Made by a program: the position numbers and the translations under genes. This document shows, piece by piece, positions 1-6,520 of a stretch of 25,163 nucleotides of DNA. Location: assembly GCA_035655235.1 (NCBI GenBank), contig DASRUX010000271.1, positions 1 to 25,163 on the forward strand. Direction: 5' to 3'. This DNA is from JAGTRP01 sp035655235. Lineage in GTDB: Bacteria > Pseudomonadota > Gammaproteobacteria > Burkholderiales > Rhodocyclaceae. The notes below the pieces were generated by a model that ran no database searches, had not been told where the DNA came from, and saw only the letters and a program-made list of their open reading frames with translations. Within the stretch, counting starts at the first letter, position 1. Each line of letters starts with the position of its first letter.

Positions 1-1
1 G

Positions 2-700
2 GCCCTCCCCGCCTCCGCCACCGCCGTCCGCCCCCAACTGGCCGGCCGGTCCTGGGAGGCGGTCGGCGTCTCCCTGGTGCTGCATCCGGAGAACCCCTAC
101 TGCCCCACCGCCCACATGAACGTGCGCTGCTTCGTCGCCACCAAGGAGGGCGAAGAGCCGGTGTGGTGGTTCGGCGGCGGCATGGACATGACCCCCTATT
201 ACGCCGAGGAAGAGGACGTGCGCCACTTCCACCAGACCTGCAAGGATGCCCTGGCGCCCTTCGGCGAAGGCGTTCACGCCAAGTACAAGCAATGGTGCGA
301 CGAGTATTTCTTCTTGAAGCACCGCAACGAGCCCCGGGGCGTCGGCGGCATCTTCTTCGACGACCTGAACGAAGGCGGCTTCGAACGCTGCTTCGCCCTG
401 ACCCGAGCCGTCGGCGACGCCTTCACCAAGGCTTATCTGCCGGTGCTCGCCAAACGGCGGAATACGCCCTACGGCGAGCGGGAGCGGGATTTCCAGGCCT
501 ACCGCCGGGGTCGCTACGTGGAATTCAATCTGGTCTGGGACCGGGGCACCCTGTTCGGGCTGCAATCCGGCGGGCGGACCGAATCCATCCTGATGTCCAT
601 GCCACCCATCGTGAAGTGGCGCTATGACTGGAAGCCGGAAGCCGACACGCCGGAAGCGCGGCTTTATGAGGAATTCCTGCCGCCCAAGGATTGGGTTTAG
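2..700 (+). CDS. hemF: Oxygen-dependent coproporphyrinogen-III oxidase (5'-truncated by window edge)
   Basis: Catalyses the O2-dependent oxidative decarboxylation of coproporphyrinogen III to protoporphyrinogen IX, a late step of haem synthesis in the cytoplasm. The reading frame is open from base 2, beginning ALPASATAVRPQLAGRSWEA, a classic HemF stretch, and runs 232 residues to TAG at 698-700. Family landmarks follow: HPENPYCPTAHMNVRCF (about residues 27-43), then WWFGGGMDMTPYY, the substrate-binding and catalytic region, then a C-terminal half with GRYVEFNLVWDRGT and SILMSMPP. E. coli HemF is about 300 residues, so roughly the first 65-70 residues lie outside the window. A GTG at 77 is internal and should not be used as the start. 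It converges on the haem operon beginning at hemC, with a palindromic repeat in between. Identification is very secure. Confidence 0.97.
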   Translation, partial: ALPASATAVRPQLAGRSWEAVGVSLVLHPENPYCPTAHMNVRCFVATKEGEEPVWWFGGGMDMTPYYAEEEDVRHFHQTCKDALAPFGEGVHAKYKQWCDEYFFLKHRNEPRGVGGIFFDDLNEGGFERCFALTRAVGDAFTKAYLPVLAKRRNTPYGERERDFQAYRRGRYVEFNLVWDRGTLFGLQSGGRTESILMSMPPIVKWRYDWKPEADTPEARLYEEFLPPKDWV

Positions 701-708
701 GGTTGATG

Positions 709-730
709 CCCTCCGGCGTTGATCGGAGGG
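709..730 (+). terminator. Hairpin after hemF, possible terminator without U-tract
   Basis: A perfect 7-bp inverted repeat, CCCTCCG (709-715) and CGGAGGG (724-730), separated by 8 bases, starts 8 nt after the hemF stop. No run of T follows, so it is not a textbook intrinsic terminator. It overlaps one end of the palindromic repeat at 724-820 and may be part of that element's extended structure. The second repeat copy has a different hairpin at the equivalent end (9045-9060). Confidence 0.4.
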
Positions 731-820
731 TGGGGCGTTCGCGTAGCGGGCGAGGACTGTCTGAGCCCCGCAGGGGCGAGTTTCGCAGCCCGACGGAGCG
801 AATGCCCCGCCCGACGCGCC
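724..820 (-). repeat. Palindromic dispersed repeat, copy A (97 bp)
   Basis: Read on the minus strand, this stretch aligns nearly end to end with 8956-9055 on the plus strand. Shared blocks include GGGCGGGGCATTYGCTCCG, GGCTGCGAAACTCG, CTCARACARTCCTCGCC and AACGCCCCACCCT. The outer arms at 728-742 and 798-812 are inverted repeats of each other (13 of 15 positions by eye). A central hairpin at 765-777 has stem GCCCC/GGGGC and loop GCA. It fills the gap between convergent hemF and the 80-residue gene. No ORF or transposase is associated. It resembles a REP- or MITE-like element in general form only; I cannot name the family. Confidence 0.8.
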
Positions 821-831
821 CCCCCCGAGCT

Positions 832-1074
832 TTACTTCAGCTTCCCGCGCACCACGGTAACCCGAGTCGCGTCGCGCACCACCACCGACCCCTTGCTCCC
901 TTCCAGATTGCCGCACTGGCAAACCGCCTTGATGAACGTGACCGAACTGACGATGCCCTGGCACTCCAGGCATTCGTAATAAAGGTCGCCGCCGGTGGGC
1001 AGGTTGTCCGGATCGACCTTCTGGTCCAGGGGATAGAACTTGTAAATCTTGCGCATATCGACGGTGGTCATCAT
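832..1074 (-). CDS. Small Cys-rich putative zinc-ribbon protein closing the haem operon
   Basis: 80 residues, not recognised as a named family. It carries a CLEC motif (CxxC, about residues 35-38) and a CQC motif (CxC, about 52-54) in the order YYECLECQG...AVCQCGNLEG. This spacing suggests a small metal-binding ribbon, probably Zn. The rest is soluble and strand-rich, with a basic end RVTVVRGKLK. There is no signal peptide or membrane segment. It starts ATGATG at 1074 behind a purine-rich AGGGGAGGGG site and lies 14 nt downstream of the hemY stop on the same strand, so it is probably co-transcribed with hemCDXY. A role in tetrapyrrole metabolism is only guilt by association; the position at the operon end could also be incidental. 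Real-gene confidence is high from the tight fit, good RBS and patterned cysteines. Confidence 0.75.
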   Translation of the reverse strand: MMTTVDMRKIYKFYPLDQKVDPDNLPTGGDLYYECLECQGIVSSVTFIKAVCQCGNLEGSKGSVVVRDATRVTVVRGKLK

Positions 1075-1088
1075 CCCCTCCCCTTGAT

Positions 1089-2273
1089 TCAGATATTTTC
1101 GAACCGGGCACTTTCCCGGTACAGCCGGTTGGCTTCGTCTTCCCGGCCCAGTTGGTCAAACAGGCGGGCCAGTTCCAGATGGGCTTCCCGGCTCTCACGC
1201 ACCGACCGGGAGGCTTCCAGATAGCTCTGGGCCTTGCCCCACAGGCGCTGCCGCACGCACAGCCGGCCCAGGGCCAACAGCAGTTCGCCGTCCTCGGGAT
1301 GCTGCCGCAGCCACTTCTCGGCCCGGGCGATGCGGCCGTTCAGATCATCGCCCCCCAGCTTGCCGTAGAGGGCGACCAGATCGTCGTTCCAGTCTTCCTC
1401 ATCGTCGCTGTCGAGATAGGTTTCGATCAGCGCCTGGGCTTCCTCATTCGCTTCCAGGGCCATCAGGCGGCGGGCGGCTTCCACCGCCAGGCGGCTATTG
1501 CGCTCGGCCTTGGGCACGTCCTTGAGGTAGGCCTCCAGCTGACCGGCATCGCTGCTGCAATTTTCCAGGTTATGGAGATGGGCCTGGAGCTTGATCTCCG
1601 CCGCCAGCTCCGGCAGCAGGGTGTCCCGCTTTTCCAGCTGGCGCGCCAGGCGCAGCACCTCGGCCCAGTCGCCGCAGCCCTGGCGGGCCCGCAATTCCAG
1701 GCGCAGGGCTGCCAGGTGGCGGCCGTGCTTGGCCTGGAGCTTCTTCAGGACCACCACCGCCTCGTCGAAGCGGCGGGATTCGTTCAGCATCTCCGCTTCC
1801 AGCATCAGGGTCGCGGCTTCGGTGCGGGGATCATCGATCTTGGCCCGCTCCAGCCAGCCCTGTTGCTTCATGGATTCCCGCATGCGCTGGGCCGAGCGGG
1901 CGGCGACCAGGGCCGACAGCCCGGGAGCCACGCCGGCCCCGTGGGCCTCGACGCTCTTCTTGAGGGCCTGGCCGAAGCGGCCTTCGAACAGCAGGCGGAC
2001 GGCGTCCTGGAACACCGCGTTGGCCTTATCCTGCCGTACCCGCTCCTTGTATTCCCGCACCCGTTGGGGCAACCCGAAGGTTACGGACAGTCCGCGGAGG
2101 ACGGCGTAGGACATGCCGAACAGGAGAACGATGGCGACGATGAAGAGATTGAGGTTGATCTCCACACGCCAGGGCGGGAAAACCAGGAGTACATAGCCGT
2201 CATTGAGCTGCGCTCCGAGGGCGACCGCCACCGCCAGGGCGAAGATGGCCAGGAGCCAGAAGAGCGCTCTCAC
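1089..2273 (-). CDS. hemY: HemY, inner-membrane TPR protein of the haem operon
   Basis: HemY-family protein, a membrane-anchored tetratricopeptide protein encoded with hemC, hemD and hemX in many proteobacteria. Its biochemical role is not firmly settled in general knowledge, but it is linked to coordination of haem synthesis. It should not be confused with the Gram-positive HemY oxidase. 394 residues: TM1 about 3-21, a periplasmic stretch with LNDGYVLLVFPPWRVE, TM2 about 42-62, then a long helical TPR-rich region (about 120-390) with typical repeats such as ELLLALGRLCVRQRLWGKAQ. The start is GTG at 2273, giving a 4-nt GTGA overlap with the hemX stop and so translational coupling. Ends 14 nt before the small Cys-rich gene. 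Confidence 0.92.
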   Translation of the reverse strand: MRALFWLLAIFALAVAVALGAQLNDGYVLLVFPPWRVEINLNLFIVAIVLLFGMSYAVLRGLSVTFGLPQRVREYKERVRQDKANAVFQDAVRLLFEGRFGQALKKSVEAHGAGVAPGLSALVAARSAQRMRESMKQQGWLERAKIDDPRTEAATLMLEAEMLNESRRFDEAVVVLKKLQAKHGRHLAALRLELRARQGCGDWAEVLRLARQLEKRDTLLPELAAEIKLQAHLHNLENCSSDAGQLEAYLKDVPKAERNSRLAVEAARRLMALEANEEAQALIETYLDSDDEEDWNDDLVALYGKLGGDDLNGRIARAEKWLRQHPEDGELLLALGRLCVRQRLWGKAQSYLEASRSVRESREAHLELARLFDQLGREDEANRLYRESARFENI

Positions 2274-3322
2274 TTCTTCTCCTTGCCGCCCCTGAGGGAG
2301 CGCAACGCGGCCAGGCTGTCATTCAGGTTGGGCAGTTCCATACCGACATCGGCGGCGGCAAGCTGCTTCAGGCTGGCCTGGGTGGCCTGCACCGTCTTGT
2401 CCTGGCCGTCGTAGTAGCTGGCCAACATGTCCTGGACAGCCTTCAGTTCGTTGCGGTAGGTAGCGGTGTCCCGGACGAACAGAGCGAGGCGGGCATTCAA
2501 GAGCCGGAGCTTGAGGTTTTCCCGCAGGAAGAAGGACTGCTCCGGCGCCAGCAGCACGGGCTCGTTCTTATCAAAGCGCTGGATGCGGACCAGGCCGCGC
2601 ACCTCCTGCCAGAATGCCTCGCCGGCCCGGCGCCACCAGGCCGCAGGAGCCTCCGGTGCTGTCTTGGCGGCAGCGGCCTTTTCGGGAGCGCGGGGGCGCC
2701 CGTCCATAGCCAGGGGCAGCTTGTCGGCCGCGACGATGGCGTTTTCCAGACGCAGGCTGAGGCCGGGGACATCCACGGAAGGCAGGGAGCGCAGACGATC
2801 CAGATCCTTTGTCAGGGTCTTTCTGAGGGCGATGACCTGGGGGCGATCCAGGCGGGCCAGCTTGGCATCCGCCGTCTGCAGGGCGAGGACCGCCGCGGGG
2901 ACGTTGCCGGCCAGCTGGAGCTGCTGGGCGGCCAGGGTGATGGCCTGTTCGACTTCCAGCAGCAGGGCGTCGTCCCGACTGAGGGCGAGGTCTTGGTAGA
3001 GATTCTGGAGTTCCTGGGCCTGGCCCTGGAACTCGGCCTGTTTGGCTTCCACGCCGCCCACCCGGGCCTGAAGAGCGGCCAGCTGTTCCTGGGCCTGCTT
3101 CAAGGCATCCCGGCCTTCCTTGTCGGCGGCATCGCTTTGGGCCAGGCGAGCAGCGACTTCCTGCTGGGTCTGCCGGTTCTCCACCCATTGCCAGCCGGCC
3201 AAGCCGATGGCGGCCAGGGCGACGATGAGCCAGGGATTGCGCCAGGCGGGGGCGGACGGGGTACGGATGGGGGTGGCGATGATCTCAGTGGGGGTGTCGG
3301 GGTCGGTCATGGCGTCGCTCAT
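2270..3322 (-). CDS. hemX: HemX, single-pass membrane protein with coiled coil
   Basis: HemX-family protein (Pfam HemX type), 350 residues. Layout: a short cytoplasmic N-terminus, one TM segment NPWLIVALAAIGLAGWQWV (about 29-47), an Ala/Gln-rich coiled coil (about 50-115, with many EQLAALQARV-like heptads), then a helical C-terminal domain containing FFLRENLKLRLLNARLALF (about residues 264-282), typical of the family. It is often mislabelled uroporphyrin-III C-methyltransferase; no SAM-binding methylase motif is visible. I chose ATG at 3322 because it makes a 4-nt ATGA overlap with the hemD stop; a TTG four codons upstream is less likely. Co-translated with hemD and hemY. Probably a scaffold or organiser of the pathway, by inference. 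Confidence 0.92.
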   Translation of the reverse strand: MSDAMTDPDTPTEIIATPIRTPSAPAWRNPWLIVALAAIGLAGWQWVENRQTQQEVAARLAQSDAADKEGRDALKQAQEQLAALQARVGGVEAKQAEFQGQAQELQNLYQDLALSRDDALLLEVEQAITLAAQQLQLAGNVPAAVLALQTADAKLARLDRPQVIALRKTLTKDLDRLRSLPSVDVPGLSLRLENAIVAADKLPLAMDGRPRAPEKAAAAKTAPEAPAAWWRRAGEAFWQEVRGLVRIQRFDKNEPVLLAPEQSFFLRENLKLRLLNARLALFVRDTATYRNELKAVQDMLASYYDGQDKTVQATQASLKQLAAADVGMELPNLNDSLAALRSLRGGKEKK

Positions 3323-4104
3323 TCTTTTGGCCAATTATAAGCGCACAGGCCGGCGATGATGCCCGCATCGGCCGGGGCGGTCAGCACCACCTGCCGTAGT
3401 CCCAGCTCCCGGGCGTTGGCGGCGATGCGCTCGTGGGGAACGAAGACCGGCGTCCCGTCGAGGAAGCGGCGGCCTTCGGCATCGAGCATATCCACCAGGT
3501 AGCGCAGGGCCTCGCTGCTGGAGACGGCGATGGCGTCGAGGCGCCCGGCCCGCCAAGCATCCATCAGCGGCCCCGCACCTTCCGCCGGGGCGGAACGGCA
3601 GTAGCAGGGAATGCAATCCACCGTCGCCCCCCGGGCCCGCAGGGTGTCGGCCAGCAGTTCCCGGCCGCCGTCGCCGCGGAAGATGGCAACCCGACGGCCG
3701 GCTACCCGGTCGGCCTGCAATTCGGGCAATTCGAGCAGGGCTTCGGAATCGAAACGCTCGGTGGGCGCCACGCAGCCGGCGATGCTGTGGGCTGCGAGGG
3801 CCTTCACCGTCCCCTGCCCCACCGCGGCGGGGATCAGGCCAGCCGGCCAGGCGCCCTTCGCCAGCAGCCGGGGGACGCTGTATTCCACGGCATTGGGGCT
3901 GATGAAGACCGCCAGGGCGTAGTCGGCTAGGCGCTCCAGCGCCCGGTCGAGGGGCGCCGGATCGTCGGCGGGGGAGATTTCCAGAAGGGGAAAGACCAAG
4001 GCTTCCCCGCCGGCATCCGAAATCGCTGCCGCCAGGGCCTGGCACTGGGCACGGGGCCGGGTGACGACAACGGTTTTTCCGGCGAGGGGCCCGGCCGCAG
4101 CCAT
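3319..4104 (-). CDS. hemD: Uroporphyrinogen-III synthase
   Basis: Cyclises hydroxymethylbilane (the HemC product) with inversion of ring D to uroporphyrinogen III, the branch point to haem and sirohaem. 261 residues with the weakly conserved HemD fold. The N-terminus GKTVVVTRPRAQCQALAAAI is diagnostic, followed by VFPLLEISP and FISPNAVEYSV. The C-terminal half carries DAIAVSSSEALRYLVDML and a terminal lobe with VFVPHERIAANARELG. The ATG at 4104 shares one base with the hemC TAA stop (TAATG), and the gene end overlaps hemX, so hemC-D-X-Y is a coupled operon. Cytoplasmic. The family is sequence-divergent, but N-terminal motif plus context make this secure. Confidence 0.95.
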   Translation of the reverse strand: MAAAGPLAGKTVVVTRPRAQCQALAAAISDAGGEALVFPLLEISPADDPAPLDRALERLADYALAVFISPNAVEYSVPRLLAKGAWPAGLIPAAVGQGTVKALAAHSIAGCVAPTERFDSEALLELPELQADRVAGRRVAIFRGDGGRELLADTLRARGATVDCIPCYCRSAPAEGAGPLMDAWRAGRLDAIAVSSSEALRYLVDMLDAEGRRFLDGTPVFVPHERIAANARELGLRQVVLTAPADAGIIAGLCAYNWPKE

Positions 4105-5042
4105 TACTTGGCGCAGGCGGCGAGCTTTTCGAGGATGGGGCCGGCGCCCTGGGCCAGCAGCAGGTCGGCGAGCTTGAGGCCCAGAGCCTCGTCGTCGGAT
4201 GGATTGCCGCGGACTTCAGCGCTGACCATTTCCTTGCCGTCCGGGGTGGCGACGAAGCCCCGCAGCCAGAGCTGGCCGTTTTCGATGATGGCGTAGCCGC
4301 CCAGGGGAACCTGGCAGCTGCCGCCCAGGGCCCGGGACAGGGACCGTTCGGCCTTGACGCAGTGGGCGGTCTCGGGGTCGTTCAGGGCGGCCACCACGGC
4401 GGCCATGTCGGCCCGGCCGTCGACGATCTCGATGCCCAGGGCGCCCTGGCCGGGGGCCGGCAGGGACTGTTCGGGAGTCAGGACGGACTTGATGCGGTCC
4501 TTCAGACCCAGGCGGATCAGACCGGCGGCGGCCAGGATGATGGCGTCGTACTGGCCCTCGTCCAGCTTGCGCAGGCGGGTGTCCAGGTTGCCGCGCAGGC
4601 TCTTGATTTCCAGGTGTGGATACTTGGCCCGCAGGATGGCTTCCCGGCGCAGGCTGGAAGTGCCGACCACCGCTCCCTGGGGCAGGTCGTCCAACTGGGC
4701 GTACTTGTTGGAGACGAAGGCGTCCCGGGGATTTTCCCGGGCGGAAATGGCGGCCAGAACAAACCCCTCCGGCATGACCATGGGTACGTCCTTCATGGAA
4801 TGGACCGCCAGGTCGGCGCGGCCTTCCTGCATGGCCACTTCCAGCTCCTTGATGAACAGGCCCTTGCCACCGATCTGGGAGAGGGGCCGGTCGAGAATCT
4901 GGTCCCCCTGGGTGGTCATGCCTAGAATGGCGACTTCGCTACCCGGATTGAGACCGGACAGGCGGGCTTGGACATGCTCGGCCTGCCACATGGCCAGGCG
5001 GGATTCGCGGGAAGCAATGACGATACGGGACGGAGCGGACAT
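4104..5042 (-). CDS. hemC: Porphobilinogen deaminase (hydroxymethylbilane synthase)
   Basis: Condenses four porphobilinogens into hydroxymethylbilane using a covalent dipyrromethane cofactor. 312 residues, matching the E. coli length (313). Visible landmarks: IASRESRLAMWQAEHV at the N-terminus, VHSMKDVP with catalytic Asp85, GTSSLRRE and SLRGNLDTRL (substrate-binding arginines), PAPGQGALG, and Cys243 in LGGSCQVPLGGYA, the cofactor attachment site. The frame stays open far upstream to 5771, but that extension lies over the divergent methyltransferase gene and has no HemC similarity. The true start is ATG at 5042 with GAAGG about 8 nt upstream. First gene of the haem operon, with an extended -10 promoter candidate at 5077-5085. 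Confidence 0.98.
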   Translation of the reverse strand: MSAPSRIVIASRESRLAMWQAEHVQARLSGLNPGSEVAILGMTTQGDQILDRPLSQIGGKGLFIKELEVAMQEGRADLAVHSMKDVPMVMPEGFVLAAISARENPRDAFVSNKYAQLDDLPQGAVVGTSSLRREAILRAKYPHLEIKSLRGNLDTRLRKLDEGQYDAIILAAAGLIRLGLKDRIKSVLTPEQSLPAPGQGALGIEIVDGRADMAAVVAALNDPETAHCVKAERSLSRALGGSCQVPLGGYAIIENGQLWLRGFVATPDGKEMVSAEVRGNPSDDEALGLKLADLLLAQGAGPILEKLAACAK

Positions 5043-5076
5043 GGTGCGGCCTTCGGTCAGGCTGGATAAAAAGGGG

Positions 5077-5085
5077 ATTCTAGCA
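5077..5085 (-). promoter_or_regulatory. Candidate extended -10 promoter for hemC operon
   Basis: On the minus strand the sequence reads TGCTAGAAT, an extended -10 (TGn) followed by TAGAAT, one mismatch from TATAAT. It lies 34 nt upstream of the hemC ATG and predicts a short leader of about 28 nt. I found no convincing -35 at 16-18 nt, which fits an extended -10 promoter. The same TGC-TAxAAT arrangement occurs before hemA. Confidence 0.5.
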
Positions 5086-5138
5086 TGCCCCTTATGGCCG
5101 TCCCGGTCGGCTTCCGGACTTGAACAAGAGGAGAATTC

Positions 5139-5738
5139 ATGAGCGAAAAACCGCCCGAGCAGCGTCCGGAAACCCCCGATTTCTGGGACAAGCGTTTCCG
5201 GGAAGGGGTAACCCCCTGGGACGCCGGCCGGGTTCCCGGCGACCTGGCCCGCTTCGCCCAAGCCCAGGAAACGTCCCTCAATACCCTCATCCCCGGCTGC
5301 GGCAGCGCCTGGGAGGCCGCCCACTTGGCCGACCTCGGCTGGCCGGTCACCGCCCTGGACTTTTCCGAAGCCGCCGTCGCTGCCGCCCGGGAGGTGCTGG
5401 GGAACTGGCCCGGCCGCCTGGTCTGCGCCGACTTCTTCCAATTCCAGCCGGAAGAGCCCTTGGACCTCATCTACGAACGGGCCTTCCTCTGCGCCCTGCC
5501 CAGGAAGCTGTGGCCCGCCTGGGGCGAGCGCATGGCGGCGCTCCTGCCCGCCGGCGGGCTCCTGGCCGGCTATTTCTTCTTCCGGGACGAGCCCAAGGGA
5601 CCGCCCTTCGGCACCAACCCGGAACAATTGGAGGCTCTTCTCGCGGCCCATTTCGAGCGGATCGAGGACCGCCCGGTGGATGACTCCATCCCGGTCTTCG
5701 CCGGCATGGAACGCTGGCAGGTGTGGCGACGCCGCTAA
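5139..5738 (+). CDS. TPMT-family class I SAM-dependent methyltransferase
   Basis: 199 residues of the thiopurine S-methyltransferase-like superfamily. The N-terminal FWDKRFREGVTPWDAG (about 15-30) is characteristic of the TPMT fold. SAM motif I is LIPGCGSAWEAAHLA (about 50-64), with the acidic end of strand 2 at LDFSEAAV and a motif-IV-like DLIYERAFLCALP. The physiological substrate cannot be read from sequence; the family methylates thiols, halides or metalloids, or has unknown targets. ATG at 5139 has a strong GAGGAG site 6 nt upstream. It is transcribed away from hemC from a shared 96-nt region, and its TAA (5736-5738) overlaps the tail of the algR-like gene on the other strand (stop 5735-5737). 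It separates algR from hemC, which are adjacent in Pseudomonas. Confidence 0.85.
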   Translation: MSEKPPEQRPETPDFWDKRFREGVTPWDAGRVPGDLARFAQAQETSLNTLIPGCGSAWEAAHLADLGWPVTALDFSEAAVAAAREVLGNWPGRLVCADFFQFQPEEPLDLIYERAFLCALPRKLWPAWGERMAALLPAGGLLAGYFFFRDEPKGPPFGTNPEQLEALLAAHFERIEDRPVDDSIPVFAGMERWQVWRRR

Positions 5739-6520
5739 GCGCCCTTGGCGAAGGATTTGGCCAGCCCCCACTGCCGTCGGCTCACCGGCAGCTTGTCGGG
5801 CACGCCCCGCAAGAGGGCCCAGCCGTAGGCCTCGGCATCGTCCCCGGCGGCCCGCTCGAAGCCGGCCAGGGCGTCCTTGGCCACCAGCACCGACCGGTGC
5901 AGGCGGATGAAGCGCTCGGCGAACTCTTCCTCCAGGTGGGTCAAGGCCTCGTCCAGGAGGAATTCCCGCTCCTTGGTCCGGGCGGTGACGTACTTGAGGT
6001 CCGCCTTGAAATAGAGGACCTCGGCCACCGGCACCAGCAGCAGCCGTCCCCGCTCGTGGCAGGAGAGGTGGGTGCGGCCGCCCCCCCGCAACTCCCGGCC
6101 GATGGCGGGCAGGGTTTCCGCCGGCAGGATGGGCCTCGCCGCCTTGGCCTTCTGTAGGGCCGCCAGGAGGCGCTGGGCCCGCACCGGCTTCAGCAGGTAG
6201 TCGATGGCATTGAGGTCGAAGGCCTGGACGGCATAGTTGTCGTAGGCGGTGGTGAAGATCAAGGCCGGCGGGTTCTCCAGCCCCCCCAGGTGGCCGGCCA
6301 GTTCGACGCCGTCCATGCGGGGCATGCGGATATCGCAGAGGACCACGTCGACCGGCTGCTCGGTCAGGCGCTCCATGGCCGCCAGGCCGTTGTCCGCTTC
6401 ACCCACGACGACGGTGGTCAGGCTGGGCTCGATGTCCGCCAGCAGCTCGCGCAGCCGGGCGCGGGCCGGGGGCTCGTCATCGACGATCAGGATACGGAGG
6501 GCGGTTTCCGGGTTCGACAT
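5735..6520 (-). CDS. algR: LytTR-family response regulator, AlgR type
   Basis: DNA-binding response regulator, 261 residues. Receiver domain about residues 8-125: acidic pair Asp14-Asp15, phospho-acceptor Asp63 in LCDIRMPRMDG, Thr90-91, and Lys111 in YLLKP. Linker, then LytTR domain about 150-255 with HERGRLLLVPVAEVLYFKADLKYV and FIRLHRSVLV. AlgR in Pseudomonas controls alginate, twitching and virulence; targets here are unknown. The long open frame continuing to 7630 is a shadow over algZ; the real start is ATG at 6520, inside the algZ 3' end (34-nt overlap), so translation of the pair is coupled. Its stop overlaps that of the convergent methyltransferase. Confidence 0.93.
   Translation of the reverse strand: MSNPETALRILIVDDEPPARARLRELLADIEPSLTTVVVGEADNGLAAMERLTEQPVDVVLCDIRMPRMDGVELAGHLGGLENPPALIFTTAYDNYAVQAFDLNAIDYLLKPVRAQRLLAALQKAKAARPILPAETLPAIGRELRGGGRTHLSCHERGRLLLVPVAEVLYFKADLKYVTARTKEREFLLDEALTHLEEEFAERFIRLHRSVLVAKDALAGFERAAGDDAEAYGWALLRGVPDKLPVSRRQWGLAKSFAKGA

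Noticed and set aside
2270..3322. HemX as a uroporphyrinogen-III C-methyltransferase
   Set aside because: The family is often so labelled, but there is a TM anchor and coiled coil and no SAM-binding methylase motif.
5043..5771. N-terminal extension of the HemC frame (apparent 555-residue protein)
   Set aside because: The extension runs antisense through the methyltransferase gene, has no HemC similarity, and the normal HemC N-terminus begins at 5042 with an RBS and promoter upstream.
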